DNA of 64,000 nt. Origin: an uncultured Alphaproteobacteria bacterium. GTDB lineage: Bacteria; Pseudomonadota; Alphaproteobacteria; Rhizobiales; Beijerinckiaceae. Positions within the stretch are counted from its first letter, which is position 1; each line of letters starts with the position of its first letter. The stretch is taken from assembly GCA_937988775.1 (NCBI GenBank), contig CALKHP010000052.1, positions 1 through 64,000 of the forward strand, given 5' to 3'. A model generated the notes under the pieces. It saw only the letters and a list, made by a program, of their open reading frames with translations, was not told the DNA's origin and ran no database searches. Below, in pieces: positions 31,084-39,080 of the stretch. Made by a program: the position numbers and the translations under genes.

Positions 31084-32216
31084 GGGACGGCCTCGGCGGT
31101 CGCCTCGGCCTGAACGGCGCGCGCCAGCGTGGTTGCGACCCGCTCGACGGTCCCGGCATCCATCCGCGGATGCAGCGGCAAGGTGACCTCGCGCGCGGCG
31201 AAATCCTCGGTGCGCGGCAGGCGCACGGCCGGGAAGAGCTCGCGGTACAGCGACATGAGATGGACCGGCGTATAGTGGATCGTCGTCTGGATGCCGTTGT
31301 CGCGCAGCTTGCCGATTACCTCCTGCCGGTTTGCCCCGGCCGGCAGGACAATTGGCATGATGTGGAAGCTGGACGTCCTGGGCTGCGCGAAGGGCGCCGT
31401 CACCGATGGACAATATTCCGCGAGGGCGCGCCGATACTGCGCCACCAGAGCGCGCCGGATTTCGTTCCAGGCCGTCAGTTTCCGCAGTTGCACGAGCCCG
31501 ATCGCCGCTTGCAATTCGTTCATGCGGTAATTGAAGCCGAGCATGGTGACGTCATAGGTCGGCGTGCGCGCGTTCAGGCGCTGGCGCGTGCCGCTGGTCA
31601 TGCCATGCCCGCGCGCCTGCCGGATCGTCTCGAGCAGATGAGCGTCGCGGGCGATGACCGCGCCGCCCTCGGCGGTGGTCATGTTCTTGTTGCCGTAGAA
31701 GCTGAAGGCGGCGGCTTCGCCGAACGTGCCGACCTGGCGCAGCCCCGGAGCGTGCGCGGCATCCTCGATCAGCATCAGGCCCCGCTTGCGTGCGAAGGCC
31801 TGCCAGGCCTCGCGATCGGGGAGATAACCGGCGAAATGGACGAGAATCACCGCTTTCGTGCGCGCCGTGCAGCGCGCCTCGGCATCGGCGAGCGACATCA
31901 GCGGCACGTCCGCCGACTCGATGTCGACGAAGACCGGCGTGGCGCCGACATAGAGCACGCAATTGGCCGTCGCGACGAAGGTCAGGGCCGGAACCAGCAC
32001 CTCGTCGCCCGGCCCGAGGCCGAGCGCGTGCAGGATGAGGTGAAGCGCCGCCGTGCAGGAATTGACGGCGACGGAATCCGCCGCGCCATGGGCTTCGGCA
32101 AAAGCCTGCTCGAAGGCCCGCACCCGGTCTCCCATGGTCAGCCAGCCGCTGTCGATGACGTCGGCGAGGGCTGCCTTCTCTTCTTCACCCACAATGGGTT
32201 CGGAGACCAGAAGCAT
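31080..32216 (-). CDS. DegT-family sugar-nucleotide 4-aminotransferase (LegC/PglE-like)
   Basis: The 378-residue PLP enzyme has LVPALTFVATANCVLYVGATPVFVDI (about 73-98), PLP-contact Asp in IEDAAHAPG (about 152), and FSFYGNKNMTTAEGG with the Schiff-base lysine at about 177. These are standard for 4-keto-6-deoxyhexose aminotransferases. Length and motifs are complete, unlike the divergent DegT protein at 9169. ATG 32216 is preferred over 32228 because GGAG sits seven bases before it. It works with the LegB-like dehydratase to make a 4-amino-4,6-dideoxyhexose nucleotide. No acetyltransferase gene is seen in the window. Confidence 0.9.
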   Translation of the reverse strand: MLLVSEPIVGEEEKAALADVIDSGWLTMGDRVRAFEQAFAEAHGAADSVAVNSCTAALHLILHALGLGPGDEVLVPALTFVATANCVLYVGATPVFVDIESADVPLMSLADAEARCTARTKAVILVHFAGYLPDREAWQAFARKRGLMLIEDAAHAPGLRQVGTFGEAAAFSFYGNKNMTTAEGGAVIARDAHLLETIRQARGHGMTSGTRQRLNARTPTYDVTMLGFNYRMNELQAAIGLVQLRKLTAWNEIRRALVAQYRRALAEYCPSVTAPFAQPRTSSFHIMPIVLPAGANRQEVIGKLRDNGIQTTIHYTPVHLMSLYRELFPAVRLPRTEDFAAREVTLPLHPRMDAGTVERVATTLARAVQAEATAEAVP

Positions 32217-32273
32217 GGGACACTCCATTTGACATCACGGATGGATCGCCGGCGCCGGCCTGGCTGAGCGTCG

Positions 32274-32999
32274 TCAGGCCGCGACCGGTGCGGGCGCTGC
32301 GATGTCCAGCGATTGCTCGTCCCAGGCGACGTCCTGCGCCTTGTGGAAATCCTCGACACGGCCGATGTCGAGCCACACGCCGTCATGCTTGAAGACGTGC
32401 ACGGGCGTGCCGTTCTCCAGCATGCGATACATCAGGTCGTCGAAGCCAAACGGCACGCCGTGCGGGATGAAGTCGAACACTTCCGGGTCCATGCAGTAGA
32501 GGCCCATGCTCACCAGATGAGCCAATGCCGGTTTTTCCTGGAAAATCCTGACCGCGCTATCGACCTCGTCGATGACGCCGAAATCCATCTTGGTGGTCCG
32601 GATAGTCGTGGCGATGGTCACCGGGCCCGGATGGCTGCGGTGAAAGCTGGCGAACCGGCTGAGGCTGATATCGGTGAGCACGTCGCCGTTGAGGACGAGG
32701 AATGTGCTGTCGAGCTGGTCGCGCACCAGCGACAACGGGCCGATCGTGCCGAGCGGCTCGACCTCCTGGGTATAGGTGATCTTCATATTCCACTGCGCGC
32801 CGTCACCGCAGAAGCTGCGAATGAGATGGCCGAGATAGCCGGTCGTGACGAAGACCTCCTGAATGCCGTTCCGGCGCAGCCACTTGAGCAGCAACTCCAG
32901 GACCGGCCGCGAGCCGATCGGCATCAATGGCTTCGGCAGGACCGAGGTGTACGGCCGCAGGCGGGTGCCTTTGCCACCACATTGGATCACAGCCTTCAT
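32274..32999 (-). CDS. Sugar-phosphate nucleotidyltransferase
   Basis: The 241-residue enzyme of the NTP-transferase family has the nucleotide-binding QCGGKGTRLRPYTSVLPKPLMPIG (about 6-29), metal Asp in LVLNGDVLTDI, and DFGVIDEV and EKPALAHLVSMGLYCMD in the sugar-binding half. It resembles the mannose-1-phosphate guanylyltransferase/glucose-1-phosphate uridylyltransferase group without the extra C-terminal domain. It is the first gene of the six-gene minus operon that continues with aminotransferase, sugar transferase, dehydratase, propeller and export protein. It supplies the activated sugar that the dehydratase modifies. Confidence 0.9.
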   Translation of the reverse strand: MKAVIQCGGKGTRLRPYTSVLPKPLMPIGSRPVLELLLKWLRRNGIQEVFVTTGYLGHLIRSFCGDGAQWNMKITYTQEVEPLGTIGPLSLVRDQLDSTFLVLNGDVLTDISLSRFASFHRSHPGPVTIATTIRTTKMDFGVIDEVDSAVRIFQEKPALAHLVSMGLYCMDPEVFDFIPHGVPFGFDDLMYRMLENGTPVHVFKHDGVWLDIGRVEDFHKAQDVAWDEQSLDIAAPAPVAA

Positions 33000-33402
33000 C
33001 CGAGCCTCCCATGACTGGTTGGCGGCCATTAGCCGCTCCGGCTAAATTTGATGATGAAATGTTAGGAGCGCCGTAAACCACTGTCTTCGTTCGTTTGCAT
33101 GATGAGACCGGGCGCGCCGACAGAGCTCGCCAGCCACGGACAGACCGCTATCCACATGCGGCGATGCTCTTCTTCCTGGGAGCGCCCGCACGGCACGGCC
33201 GCATCCTTCGAACGTACGATGACGTTGACAGGGGGCCTGCCTAATTTCCCGTCCTGTCTCGCGTGGTGCGCGGCCGCTCAGGATGGGGAACGCAGGCGGA
33301 ATGCCATCGATCAGGGGGTTCCAGGCTTGGGCGGTGAAGATCGGGCGCGGGCCTCGCGAGCCACGATATCCCTCGAGAAATATCGCGGCCATGGAGGAAA
33401 GA
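33000..33402. other. Divergent promoter region between nucleotidyltransferase and FkbM genes
   Basis: This 403-bp gap separates the starts of the minus-strand sugar operon and the plus-strand FkbM gene, so it should carry promoters for both. Overlapping open frames on both strands (33042-33392, 33099-33410) show no recognisable product. A TTGACA occurs at 33225-33230 without a well-placed -10. A strong ribosome site GGAGG at 33393-33397 serves the FkbM gene. I see nothing else specific. Confidence 0.4.
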
Positions 33403-34200
33403 ATGGCTAACGCCTCAATCGGGCCAACGGGCCATTTCAGTTCCAGGTTTTCGGCCAGGCTTCAACAATCCGCGCGTGTCCTCAAAAACGAGGGCGCGCG
33501 CCGATTTCTGGAACTGTCGGCCTTGTCGTTGATCGAACCGGTTCGCTCGCTGCGCCTGCGGGTCGCCGTCGCCGCCGATGCCAGGGGCGTGCTGCTCAAG
33601 ATCCGGAACGGAAAGCACGGACGCGGACTGTTCATAGACTGCGGGTCAAATATTGGACAGGGATACGAGTTTTTCAGCAAATACTATAGAAAAGAGCATT
33701 TCGACTACATCATGATCGAGCCAAACAAGAATTGCATTCCCTATCTGGAAGCATTGCGCGATCGTTCCGGCGCCAATATCGACATCATCGCCAAGGCTGC
33801 GAGCGTGCGTGATGGCTTCGCCCGGCTGTTCGGCCCGCCGTCTGACCGGGCAGAGCCGATCTACGAAGGTCGCTCGATCGTTCCGGAGCACAATAACAGC
33901 CTGTACCAGACGGATAATACGGCGGCGGATATCGTGGAAACCTTCTCGCTGTCGCAGTTAATTCTGGATAAGAGCCAATTCTATGATGTCGTCATCCTGA
34001 AAATGGATGTCGAGGGAGCGGAGTATGAGCTTTTACTCGATATGATCGAAAGCAGGGCGCATCGTAAATTATACGCGGCCTATATCGAGTTTCACTCCAT
34101 CTATATGAAAGATAAAGACAGAAACATAAGAAGAAAGATGGAATATGACCTGAAGAAAGACATAGGAAAAGATGATATATTACTGCGTGAATGGATATAG
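33403..34200 (+). CDS. FkbM-family methyltransferase
   Basis: The 265-residue protein has the FkbM signature: FIDCGSNIGQGYEFFSKYY (SAM-binding motif I, about 70-88), DYIMIEPNKNCIPYLEAL, and the late motif VVILKMDVEGAEYELLLDM. ATG 33403 follows GGAGG by five bases and is chosen over ATG 33391. Base composition drops sharply toward the 3' end (AT-rich codons from about 33650 to 34200, Lys/Ile/Asp-rich protein), unlike its GC-rich neighbours, which suggests recent transfer. It probably methylates a sugar hydroxyl in the polysaccharide. It is followed at 54 bp by a P-loop kinase-like gene, so the two may be co-transcribed. Confidence 0.88.
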   Translation: MANASIGPTGHFSSRFSARLQQSARVLKNEGARRFLELSALSLIEPVRSLRLRVAVAADARGVLLKIRNGKHGRGLFIDCGSNIGQGYEFFSKYYRKEHFDYIMIEPNKNCIPYLEALRDRSGANIDIIAKAASVRDGFARLFGPPSDRAEPIYEGRSIVPEHNNSLYQTDNTAADIVETFSLSQLILDKSQFYDVVILKMDVEGAEYELLLDMIESRAHRKLYAAYIEFHSIYMKDKDRNIRRKMEYDLKKDIGKDDILLREWI

Positions 34201-34253
34201 GGCATCTCAAATCCGTTAGCCGGGACGAACATGGCAAGAGGAAAGGGATCGCA

Positions 34254-34988
34254 ATGATTCTGGAGATGTTCGGTCCGTCCGGGGCAGGAAAGACGACGAT
34301 GGCTGCCGCCCTGGCTACCCATTTGCAGGACCTTGGCTATGCCGTGACCCCTTTCATCGGTGTCCGGGCCAATCCGCTGAAAAGAGCCGTCCTCAAGTGC
34401 CTTGCCAGCGCCCGCTTCCGGACCGCAGCCGGCCCGATGGCCGACGTGGACAGCGTGCTCAGGATCCTGCCCCCGAGGGATCGCCACTGGTTCGTCCGCA
34501 TGCATTGGCATCTGGCCCTGCTCCACCGCGAGTGGTGCGCGGCTCAATCGTCCAATACGATCACCATTTTTGACCAGGGCTGGATTCAGGCGGTGACCTC
34601 GCTCGTCTTGCTGAGTGGCGAAACCGACCGTCAGCGCGTCATGCGCGCACTCGATAGCGTCTCGCGACCCGACCTGCTCATCCGGTTCGAGGCGCCAAGG
34701 GCGCTCCTCGAGGCGCGACTGCGGAATCGACGGCAGAATATCGGGGCTTTCCAGCGGCTTCTCGAGATCAACCTGCAAGACAGCCTGGACCACGTGAGCC
34801 ATGTCGATCTCGTTTCGGATCTGGTCAGCGCGGCCGGGCTGCCGATGATCCGCGTCAGCAGTGTCGATGCCGAGGGCTTCAAGCTGGCCCTGGACAAGAT
34901 CACAGACGCCGTGCTCGCCAGCATGCCCGCCCCGCGCCCTGACGCAAACCGCGTCATCGAAGGGCATCTCGCCGCGCTCCCGCGATGA
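34254..34988 (+). CDS. P-loop kinase-like protein (thymidylate/AAA-type NTPase fold)
   Basis: The 244-residue protein starts MILEMFGPSGAGKTT with Walker A at residues 7-15. It has ITIFDQGWIQAV in the middle, LLIRFEAPRALLEARLRNR (nucleoside-kinase lid-like region), and VSHVDLVSDL. The fold resembles small-molecule or nucleotide kinases. It is clearly homologous to the N-terminal module of the trimodular protein at 22862-25672: same Walker A position, the same IF-D/E-QG motif and a similar length. ATG 34254 is the natural start; upstream in-frame codons lie in the spacer. It may phosphorylate a sugar or lipid; there is no direct evidence for its substrate. Confidence 0.75.
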   Translation: MILEMFGPSGAGKTTMAAALATHLQDLGYAVTPFIGVRANPLKRAVLKCLASARFRTAAGPMADVDSVLRILPPRDRHWFVRMHWHLALLHREWCAAQSSNTITIFDQGWIQAVTSLVLLSGETDRQRVMRALDSVSRPDLLIRFEAPRALLEARLRNRRQNIGAFQRLLEINLQDSLDHVSHVDLVSDLVSAAGLPMIRVSSVDAEGFKLALDKITDAVLASMPAPRPDANRVIEGHLAALPR

Positions 34989-35019
34989 TCTCCGGCTGAA
35001 ATCGTGCCGATCCGCGACA

Positions 35020-35466
35020 TCACAGGGCCGGCCGGCCACGCCAAATCCCATGCCGCTTCGACCACAGCCAGCGCAGCATGAGTCCGCCCGTGATCCCGAT
35101 CAGGCTGCCGGTCACGCTACAGGCAGCATCGACAACCCGTGGCATGCGATCGGGAACGAAATTCTGGGCCAGTTCGAAGCCGACCGCGCCGAGGCCGAGC
35201 AGCGCGAGCGATGCCGGCGCGCTCTTGCGCCCGTAGACCACGGCGAAAACCCCGCCGGCGGCCGCATAGGCGAGCACATGTTCGAGTTCGGGCGGCAGCC
35301 CGGTCCTGAACATGAGGCGCCCCGGCACGATCGAGGCGATGCCGACAACGGCAAATGCCGTCCAGGCCGCCGCCCACCCGCGTGGTCTGCGGCGCGGCGG
35401 ACTTGCCGCAACCACGCCGGTTGGCTGTGGTTCGGAGCGGCCCGCGAGATTTAATCCGACACTCAC
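35020..35466 (-). CDS. VanZ-like small membrane protein
   Basis: The 148-residue protein has four hydrophobic segments (about 31-48, 65-80, 83-98, 118-132) and the VanZ-like core LPPELEHVLAYAAAGGVFAVVYGR, then LLGLGAVGFELAQNFVPDRMPRVVDAACSVTGSLIG. VanZ-like proteins occur widely in polysaccharide clusters and one member confers teicoplanin tolerance; their role is unclear. It starts with a GTG that overlaps the stop of the LuxR-type regulator (GTGA), so both are in one operon. It is convergent to the kinase-like gene. Confidence 0.75.
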   Translation of the reverse strand: MSVGLNLAGRSEPQPTGVVAASPPRRRPRGWAAAWTAFAVVGIASIVPGRLMFRTGLPPELEHVLAYAAAGGVFAVVYGRKSAPASLALLGLGAVGFELAQNFVPDRMPRVVDAACSVTGSLIGITGGLMLRWLWSKRHGIWRGRPAL

Positions 35467-36089
35467 GGCAGGACTGCGATACGCGCCAGCAAGGTCACCA
35501 ACTCCGCCTGGCGCCGCGTCTGGGTCTTGGCGAAAACCGATGCCAGCTGGGAACGGACGGTGGTCCGGCTGAGGCGCCGGTCGCGGGCGACGTCCGCCGG
35601 TATGTCGCCGCGCGCCATCTGCAGCGCCAGACGCGTCTCGGCCATGGTCAGGCCGAACATGCGCTGAAGCATGAAAGGGTTGGGCTCGAGATGAACATCG
35701 AGGTCGACGAGCATGACCACGCTGGCGCCATCCGGCATGTCTTCCGCGATCTGGTTGAGGACGAGAGGCGCGTCATCCTTGCTCGAGACAACGACCCAGG
35801 ACAAGGAGCCGAGCGAGGGGCGGTTCGGCGCGCGATCCATCAGCCGCCTGAACGCGCTCGTCAGTTGATCGAGGGTCTGGACGGTATTGCCGTCGCTGCC
35901 AAGGATTTGGCGGGCGCTGGCGTTTGCCTCGACGACTTTCCGGCGGGATTCAAGGACGAGATAGCCGCAGCCGATGCGATCGAGCATGCCCAGGACCACC
36001 GCGCCACAGTAGCTGTTTTTCGGAGCGGCGCCCGGCTGCTCCGATCCATTGTCGACTGCGGGGGGGAAAGATTTCGATGGGGTCGGCAT
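35463..36089 (-). CDS. LuxR-type transcriptional regulator with PAS-like sensor half
   Basis: The 208-residue protein has an N-terminal PAS-like region (about 28-130: YLVLESRRKVVEANASARQIL, then VVMLVDLDVH). A C-terminal LuxR/GerE-like helix-turn-helix (about 140-200) follows with FGLTMAETRLALQMARGDIPADVARDRRLSRTTVRSQLASVFAKT. No receiver domain is present, so it probably senses a ligand or protein directly. It is divergent from the EPS operon starting at 36603 across a 513-bp region and co-transcribed with the VanZ-like gene. Control of the polysaccharide genes is the obvious guess. Confidence 0.85.
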   Translation of the reverse strand: MPTPSKSFPPAVDNGSEQPGAAPKNSYCGAVVLGMLDRIGCGYLVLESRRKVVEANASARQILGSDGNTVQTLDQLTSAFRRLMDRAPNRPSLGSLSWVVVSSKDDAPLVLNQIAEDMPDGASVVMLVDLDVHLEPNPFMLQRMFGLTMAETRLALQMARGDIPADVARDRRLSRTTVRSQLASVFAKTQTRRQAELVTLLARIAVLP

Positions 36090-36354
36090 TCAAAGCCGCA
36101 GCGGGAGGCATCGGCATCTGCCGAGACGCAGGCGTTGTGGCATATCCGGTAAGGAATGGCATAGCGGCGGCTCCTCGCGCTTCTGTAGCAACATCAGCAG
36201 CTTCAATGCCGGCGGCTCATGCGGATAGCCTGACATTCACACTAGGCGTTTTGGACTAGTCGCCTTTCGCGCGTTAAGCGTTCCCGTGCGCGCCTCGTCA
36301 GCAGGGCCGGCACCGCTGCCCGACACCCGCGCGCGTCATGAGCCCGGTGGCCGG

Positions 36355-36396
36355 GAAATACCGCTCGAAATATCGCTCCAGGAAATATCGCTCCAG
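36355..36396. repeat. Short tandem repeat, 15-bp unit
   Basis: GAAATATCGCTCCAG occurs twice head to tail (36367-36381, 36382-36396). It is preceded by a partial copy GAAATACCGCTC (36355-36366) and followed by the start of another copy (GAA). It lies about 210-250 bp upstream of the EPS operon. On the minus strand it would encode a repeating LERYF, but no gene is supported there. It could be an operator array or a slippage site. Confidence 0.8.
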
Positions 36397-36556
36397 GAAC
36401 GCGTAACGCGCGCGCCAGGCACCCGGCATCATCCAAATGAATGAGGACAGTGCACGGCCTGCTCCATACCGTGATCCCGTGCCGGTCGCGTTCCGGTGAG
36501 GCGGGAGCGCGCTGGCAAGGGCCGTCGGTCGAGAAGGTTGGCCGAATACGTGTGCT

Positions 36557-36573
36557 CCGGGGCCAGGCCCCGG
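36557..36573 (+). promoter_or_regulatory. Strong leader hairpin upstream of the GT4 gene
   Basis: CCGGGGCC-A-GGCCCCGG is a perfect palindromic hairpin ending 30 bp before ATG 36603 and 16 bp before the ribosome site GGGAGG (36590-36595). If transcribed, it would sit in the 5' leader and could block or insulate the ribosome site or halt transcription. There is no T-run, so a terminator is less likely. Confidence 0.45.
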
Positions 36574-36602
36574 CCGTTCCAGTTCCCGGCGGGAGGCATC
36601 GA

Positions 36603-37826
36603 ATGATGCGACATGTGCTTTGCGTCGGGGGCGAGGATCATTCGCTGCGCATCCCGTTTCTCGCGGCACTGCAGGAGCGTGGCTTTCGCATCACCGCGGC
36701 CTCGACGGGGGATGGCGCGGCTTTCCAGCGTGCCGGCCTCGCCCATCGCAGCTATCGGTTCGACCGGTTCGACAGCCGCGGCGCCGATCTCGCCGCCATC
36801 CGCCAACTCGCGGGACTGATTGCGGAAACCGGCCCCGATATCGTCCAGTCCTTCGATACCAAGCCCAACCTGCTCGCCCCGCTCGCGGCACGCGGCAAGG
36901 TCGCGGTGGTGCGCACCATCAACGGCATGGGCTGGGTGTTCTCCTCCGGCGCGCCCCGGGCTCTTGCTCTCCGGCCGGTCTACTGCGCCCTGCAATGGGC
37001 CGTCTCGCGATGGAGCGCCGCGACGGTTTTCCAGAACCGCGACGACAAGGCGTTCTTCGAGCGCCGTCATCTCGTTCGGCCGGACCGTGCGCATCTGATC
37101 CGTGGATCCGGCATCGACATTGCGGGCTTTGAGCGATCGCGTGCCGACAATGCCGCCTTGGCGGCGCTGCGACTGCAACTCGGCCTCGGGACAGCGGAAA
37201 TCGTCGTCACGGTCAGCAGGCTGACGCGGCAGAAGGGCATTCCGACCTTGCTGGAAGCGGTCTCCCAGGTCAGGGCGAGGCGTCCGAATGTGCGCTTTTT
37301 GCTGATTGGATCGCGGGAAAGTGAAGGCCCGTTCGCGGTTGCCCAGGACGAGATCGACCGGCAGGCGCCGCATGTGATGGCGCTTGGGGCAAGGAGCGAC
37401 GTGCCGGCCCTGCTCGGCCTTGCCGACGTGTTCGTTCTGCCGACCGAGTACCGCGAGGGCATTCCGCGCGTCCTGCTCGAGGCGGGCCTGGCGGGATTGC
37501 CGATCGTCGCCACCGACATGCCGGGTTGCAGCGATGTGGTGACGCATTGTTCGAACGGCTTTCTCGTGCCGCCGCGCGACCCCGGCGCGCTCGCCACCGC
37601 CATCCTCGACGTTCTCGCGGATCGGCGGGCCGCGCAGGATATGGGCCGTCGTTCCGTTGAACTCGTCCGGCGCGAATTCGGGCTCCCGTCGATCGTCGGG
37701 CAATACGCCGATCTCTACCGCGAGGTCCTGTCGCGGCAGGAGGCGAGGCACAAGCGCGGCGGCAATGCGCGCGCGCCGGCCCTTGAACAGGCCGGCGCGC
37801 CCCACCGTATCGGAGAAAGCGAATGA
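36603..37826 (+). CDS. GT4-family glycosyltransferase
   Basis: The 407-residue GT-B enzyme has an N-terminal Rossmann half with ETGPDIVQSFDTKPNLLAPLAA. The C-terminal half has IVVTVSRLTRQKGIPTLLEA, VRFLLIGSRES, and the retaining-GT4 donor site EYREGIPRVLLEAGLAGLPIVATDMPGCSDVV, with the E-x7-E pattern. The start is set at ATG 36603 behind GGGAGG. It is the only glycosyltransferase other than the initiating enzyme in the locus, so the repeat unit may be very short, or other transferases lie elsewhere. The end overlaps the next gene by 4 bp. Confidence 0.93.
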   Translation: MMRHVLCVGGEDHSLRIPFLAALQERGFRITAASTGDGAAFQRAGLAHRSYRFDRFDSRGADLAAIRQLAGLIAETGPDIVQSFDTKPNLLAPLAARGKVAVVRTINGMGWVFSSGAPRALALRPVYCALQWAVSRWSAATVFQNRDDKAFFERRHLVRPDRAHLIRGSGIDIAGFERSRADNAALAALRLQLGLGTAEIVVTVSRLTRQKGIPTLLEAVSQVRARRPNVRFLLIGSRESEGPFAVAQDEIDRQAPHVMALGARSDVPALLGLADVFVLPTEYREGIPRVLLEAGLAGLPIVATDMPGCSDVVTHCSNGFLVPPRDPGALATAILDVLADRRAAQDMGRRSVELVRREFGLPSIVGQYADLYREVLSRQEARHKRGGNARAPALEQAGAPHRIGESE

Positions 37827-39076
37827 TCCGCAATGCCATCCTGGCCGCGGGGGTCATATTTTCCTCCGCCTCGCAGCTCCGCCTGCCGGGCTTGCCGATC
37901 GGCATGGGCGAGTGCTGCCTCGCGCTGTGGATCGGCTTGTCGGTGGCGCGGCTTATCGCCGGGTACCCGATGGGCGCCAGCCCGGCATTGACCCGGATGA
38001 GCGTTTTCTGGGTCGCGTTCGCGCTCACCCTGAGCATCGGCGCCATCATCGGAATGCTCTTCGATTCGCAGTTCAATCTCGGCAACATGATCCACGACGC
38101 GATGGCCTATCTGCTGATCGCCTGTGTGATGATCCTGGTCTTCGTCGAGCCGGACAGCGACGGCCGCCTGCGGCAGGCGGCGTGGTTCGCCATCATCTTC
38201 GGCAATATCGGCCTGGTCGTGCAGATCGCGATCGGCTGGGGGGTGCTCCCGCGCGGCCCGCTGGAGCCATGGTACTGGGATCGCTTCCGCGGCTGGTCCG
38301 AGAACCCGAACCAGGCCGCGCTCTATTGCGCCGCCCTCGGCCCGATCGCGCTGCATCTGGCGATGAGCGCGGAAACCGGCTTTGGCCGTTTTTCCGGCTT
38401 CGCCCTGGCGATCCTGCCCGTGATCTTCGGGCGCTTGACGAAGAGCGACGCTTTCCTGATCGCGACCGTCATCGCCACCCTCTTCCTGATCGGGTTGCGG
38501 CTGCGCGCCTGGCTCGTCATGTCGGGAAGCGGCGTGCGCTACATCGCGGCGGTGCTTTTTATCCTGGCGGCTCCGCCGACCGCGATCACGTTGCTGCCTT
38601 ATGCCGTCGCCACGGCGGGCGAAACGGAAGGCTTCGCCAAGAGCCTGGCCAAGGACAAGGGCGGGGACGGCACCGTGGCCACGGCCAACCTGCGTCTCCT
38701 TCTCTGGAAGGAGGCGCTGATAAGGGGTGGGGAATCGGCGTCGTTCGGCCTGGGGCCGGGGCCGCATTCCGAGCGCCCCACCGGCCCGAACCCGGGCAAC
38801 AAGCCCGGCCCGTTCGAGGCGCACAGCACGCCCCTCGACCTGTACACGCAAGGCGGGGTACTCGCCCTCGCCGCCCTGGCATGGCTCATCGGCAGCACGC
38901 TGTGGCTGACGCTGCAAGCCCGGGTCGACGCGCTTTCGGCGCTGATCTGCTGCTTGTCGGTGTTCAGTTTGAGCCATTTCGTCCTTCGCCACCCGATCTT
39001 CTGGTTCGCCCTCGCGCTGTGTCTGGCCGAAGGGTGCACGCGAAGGCGGACGGCCTCCGCTCATTACGGGAGATGA
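37823..39076 (+). CDS. O-antigen ligase/polymerase family membrane protein (Wzy-like)
   Basis: The 417-residue protein has about ten hydrophobic segments and a large periplasmic loop (about 275-345) with RLLLWKEALIRGGESASFGLGPGPHSERP and EAHSTPLDLYTQGG. It also carries FRGWSENPNQAALYCAALGP, the pattern of the Wzy_C/O-antigen ligase superfamily. In a cluster with Wzx, Wzc-like and export proteins it is most likely the polymerase. ATG 37823 overlaps the glycosyltransferase stop (ATGA). A role as ligase cannot be excluded by sequence. Confidence 0.9.
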   Translation: MIRNAILAAGVIFSSASQLRLPGLPIGMGECCLALWIGLSVARLIAGYPMGASPALTRMSVFWVAFALTLSIGAIIGMLFDSQFNLGNMIHDAMAYLLIACVMILVFVEPDSDGRLRQAAWFAIIFGNIGLVVQIAIGWGVLPRGPLEPWYWDRFRGWSENPNQAALYCAALGPIALHLAMSAETGFGRFSGFALAILPVIFGRLTKSDAFLIATVIATLFLIGLRLRAWLVMSGSGVRYIAAVLFILAAPPTAITLLPYAVATAGETEGFAKSLAKDKGGDGTVATANLRLLLWKEALIRGGESASFGLGPGPHSERPTGPNPGNKPGPFEAHSTPLDLYTQGGVLALAALAWLIGSTLWLTLQARVDALSALICCLSVFSLSHFVLRHPIFWFALALCLAEGCTRRRTASAHYGR

Positions 39077-39080
39077 CAGG

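Larger units (their letters stand above)
36090..36602. other. Long regulatory region upstream of the five-gene EPS operon
   Basis: This 513-bp gap lies between the divergent LuxR-type regulator and the GT4 glycosyltransferase. It carries a 15-bp tandem repeat (36355-36396) and a strong hairpin (36557-36573) close to the glycosyltransferase ribosome site. A possible 20-codon open frame at 36437-36499 (MNEDSARPAPYR...) has no recognisable role. No reliable -35/-10 pair was seen. The length and structure suggest regulated expression with a long leader. Confidence 0.45.

Noticed and set aside
33225..33230. TTGACA as a -35 element for the FkbM gene
   Set aside because: No acceptable -10 at 16-18 bp; not called as a promoter.
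33042..33410. Overlapping open frames on both strands in the 33.0-33.4 kb gap
   Set aside because: Neither has a ribosome site or recognisable product; the region fits a divergent promoter.
36298..36669. Minus-strand open frame encoding a repeating LERYF
   Set aside because: The repetition comes from the 15-bp DNA repeat; the frame runs into the antisense of the glycosyltransferase and has no family match.
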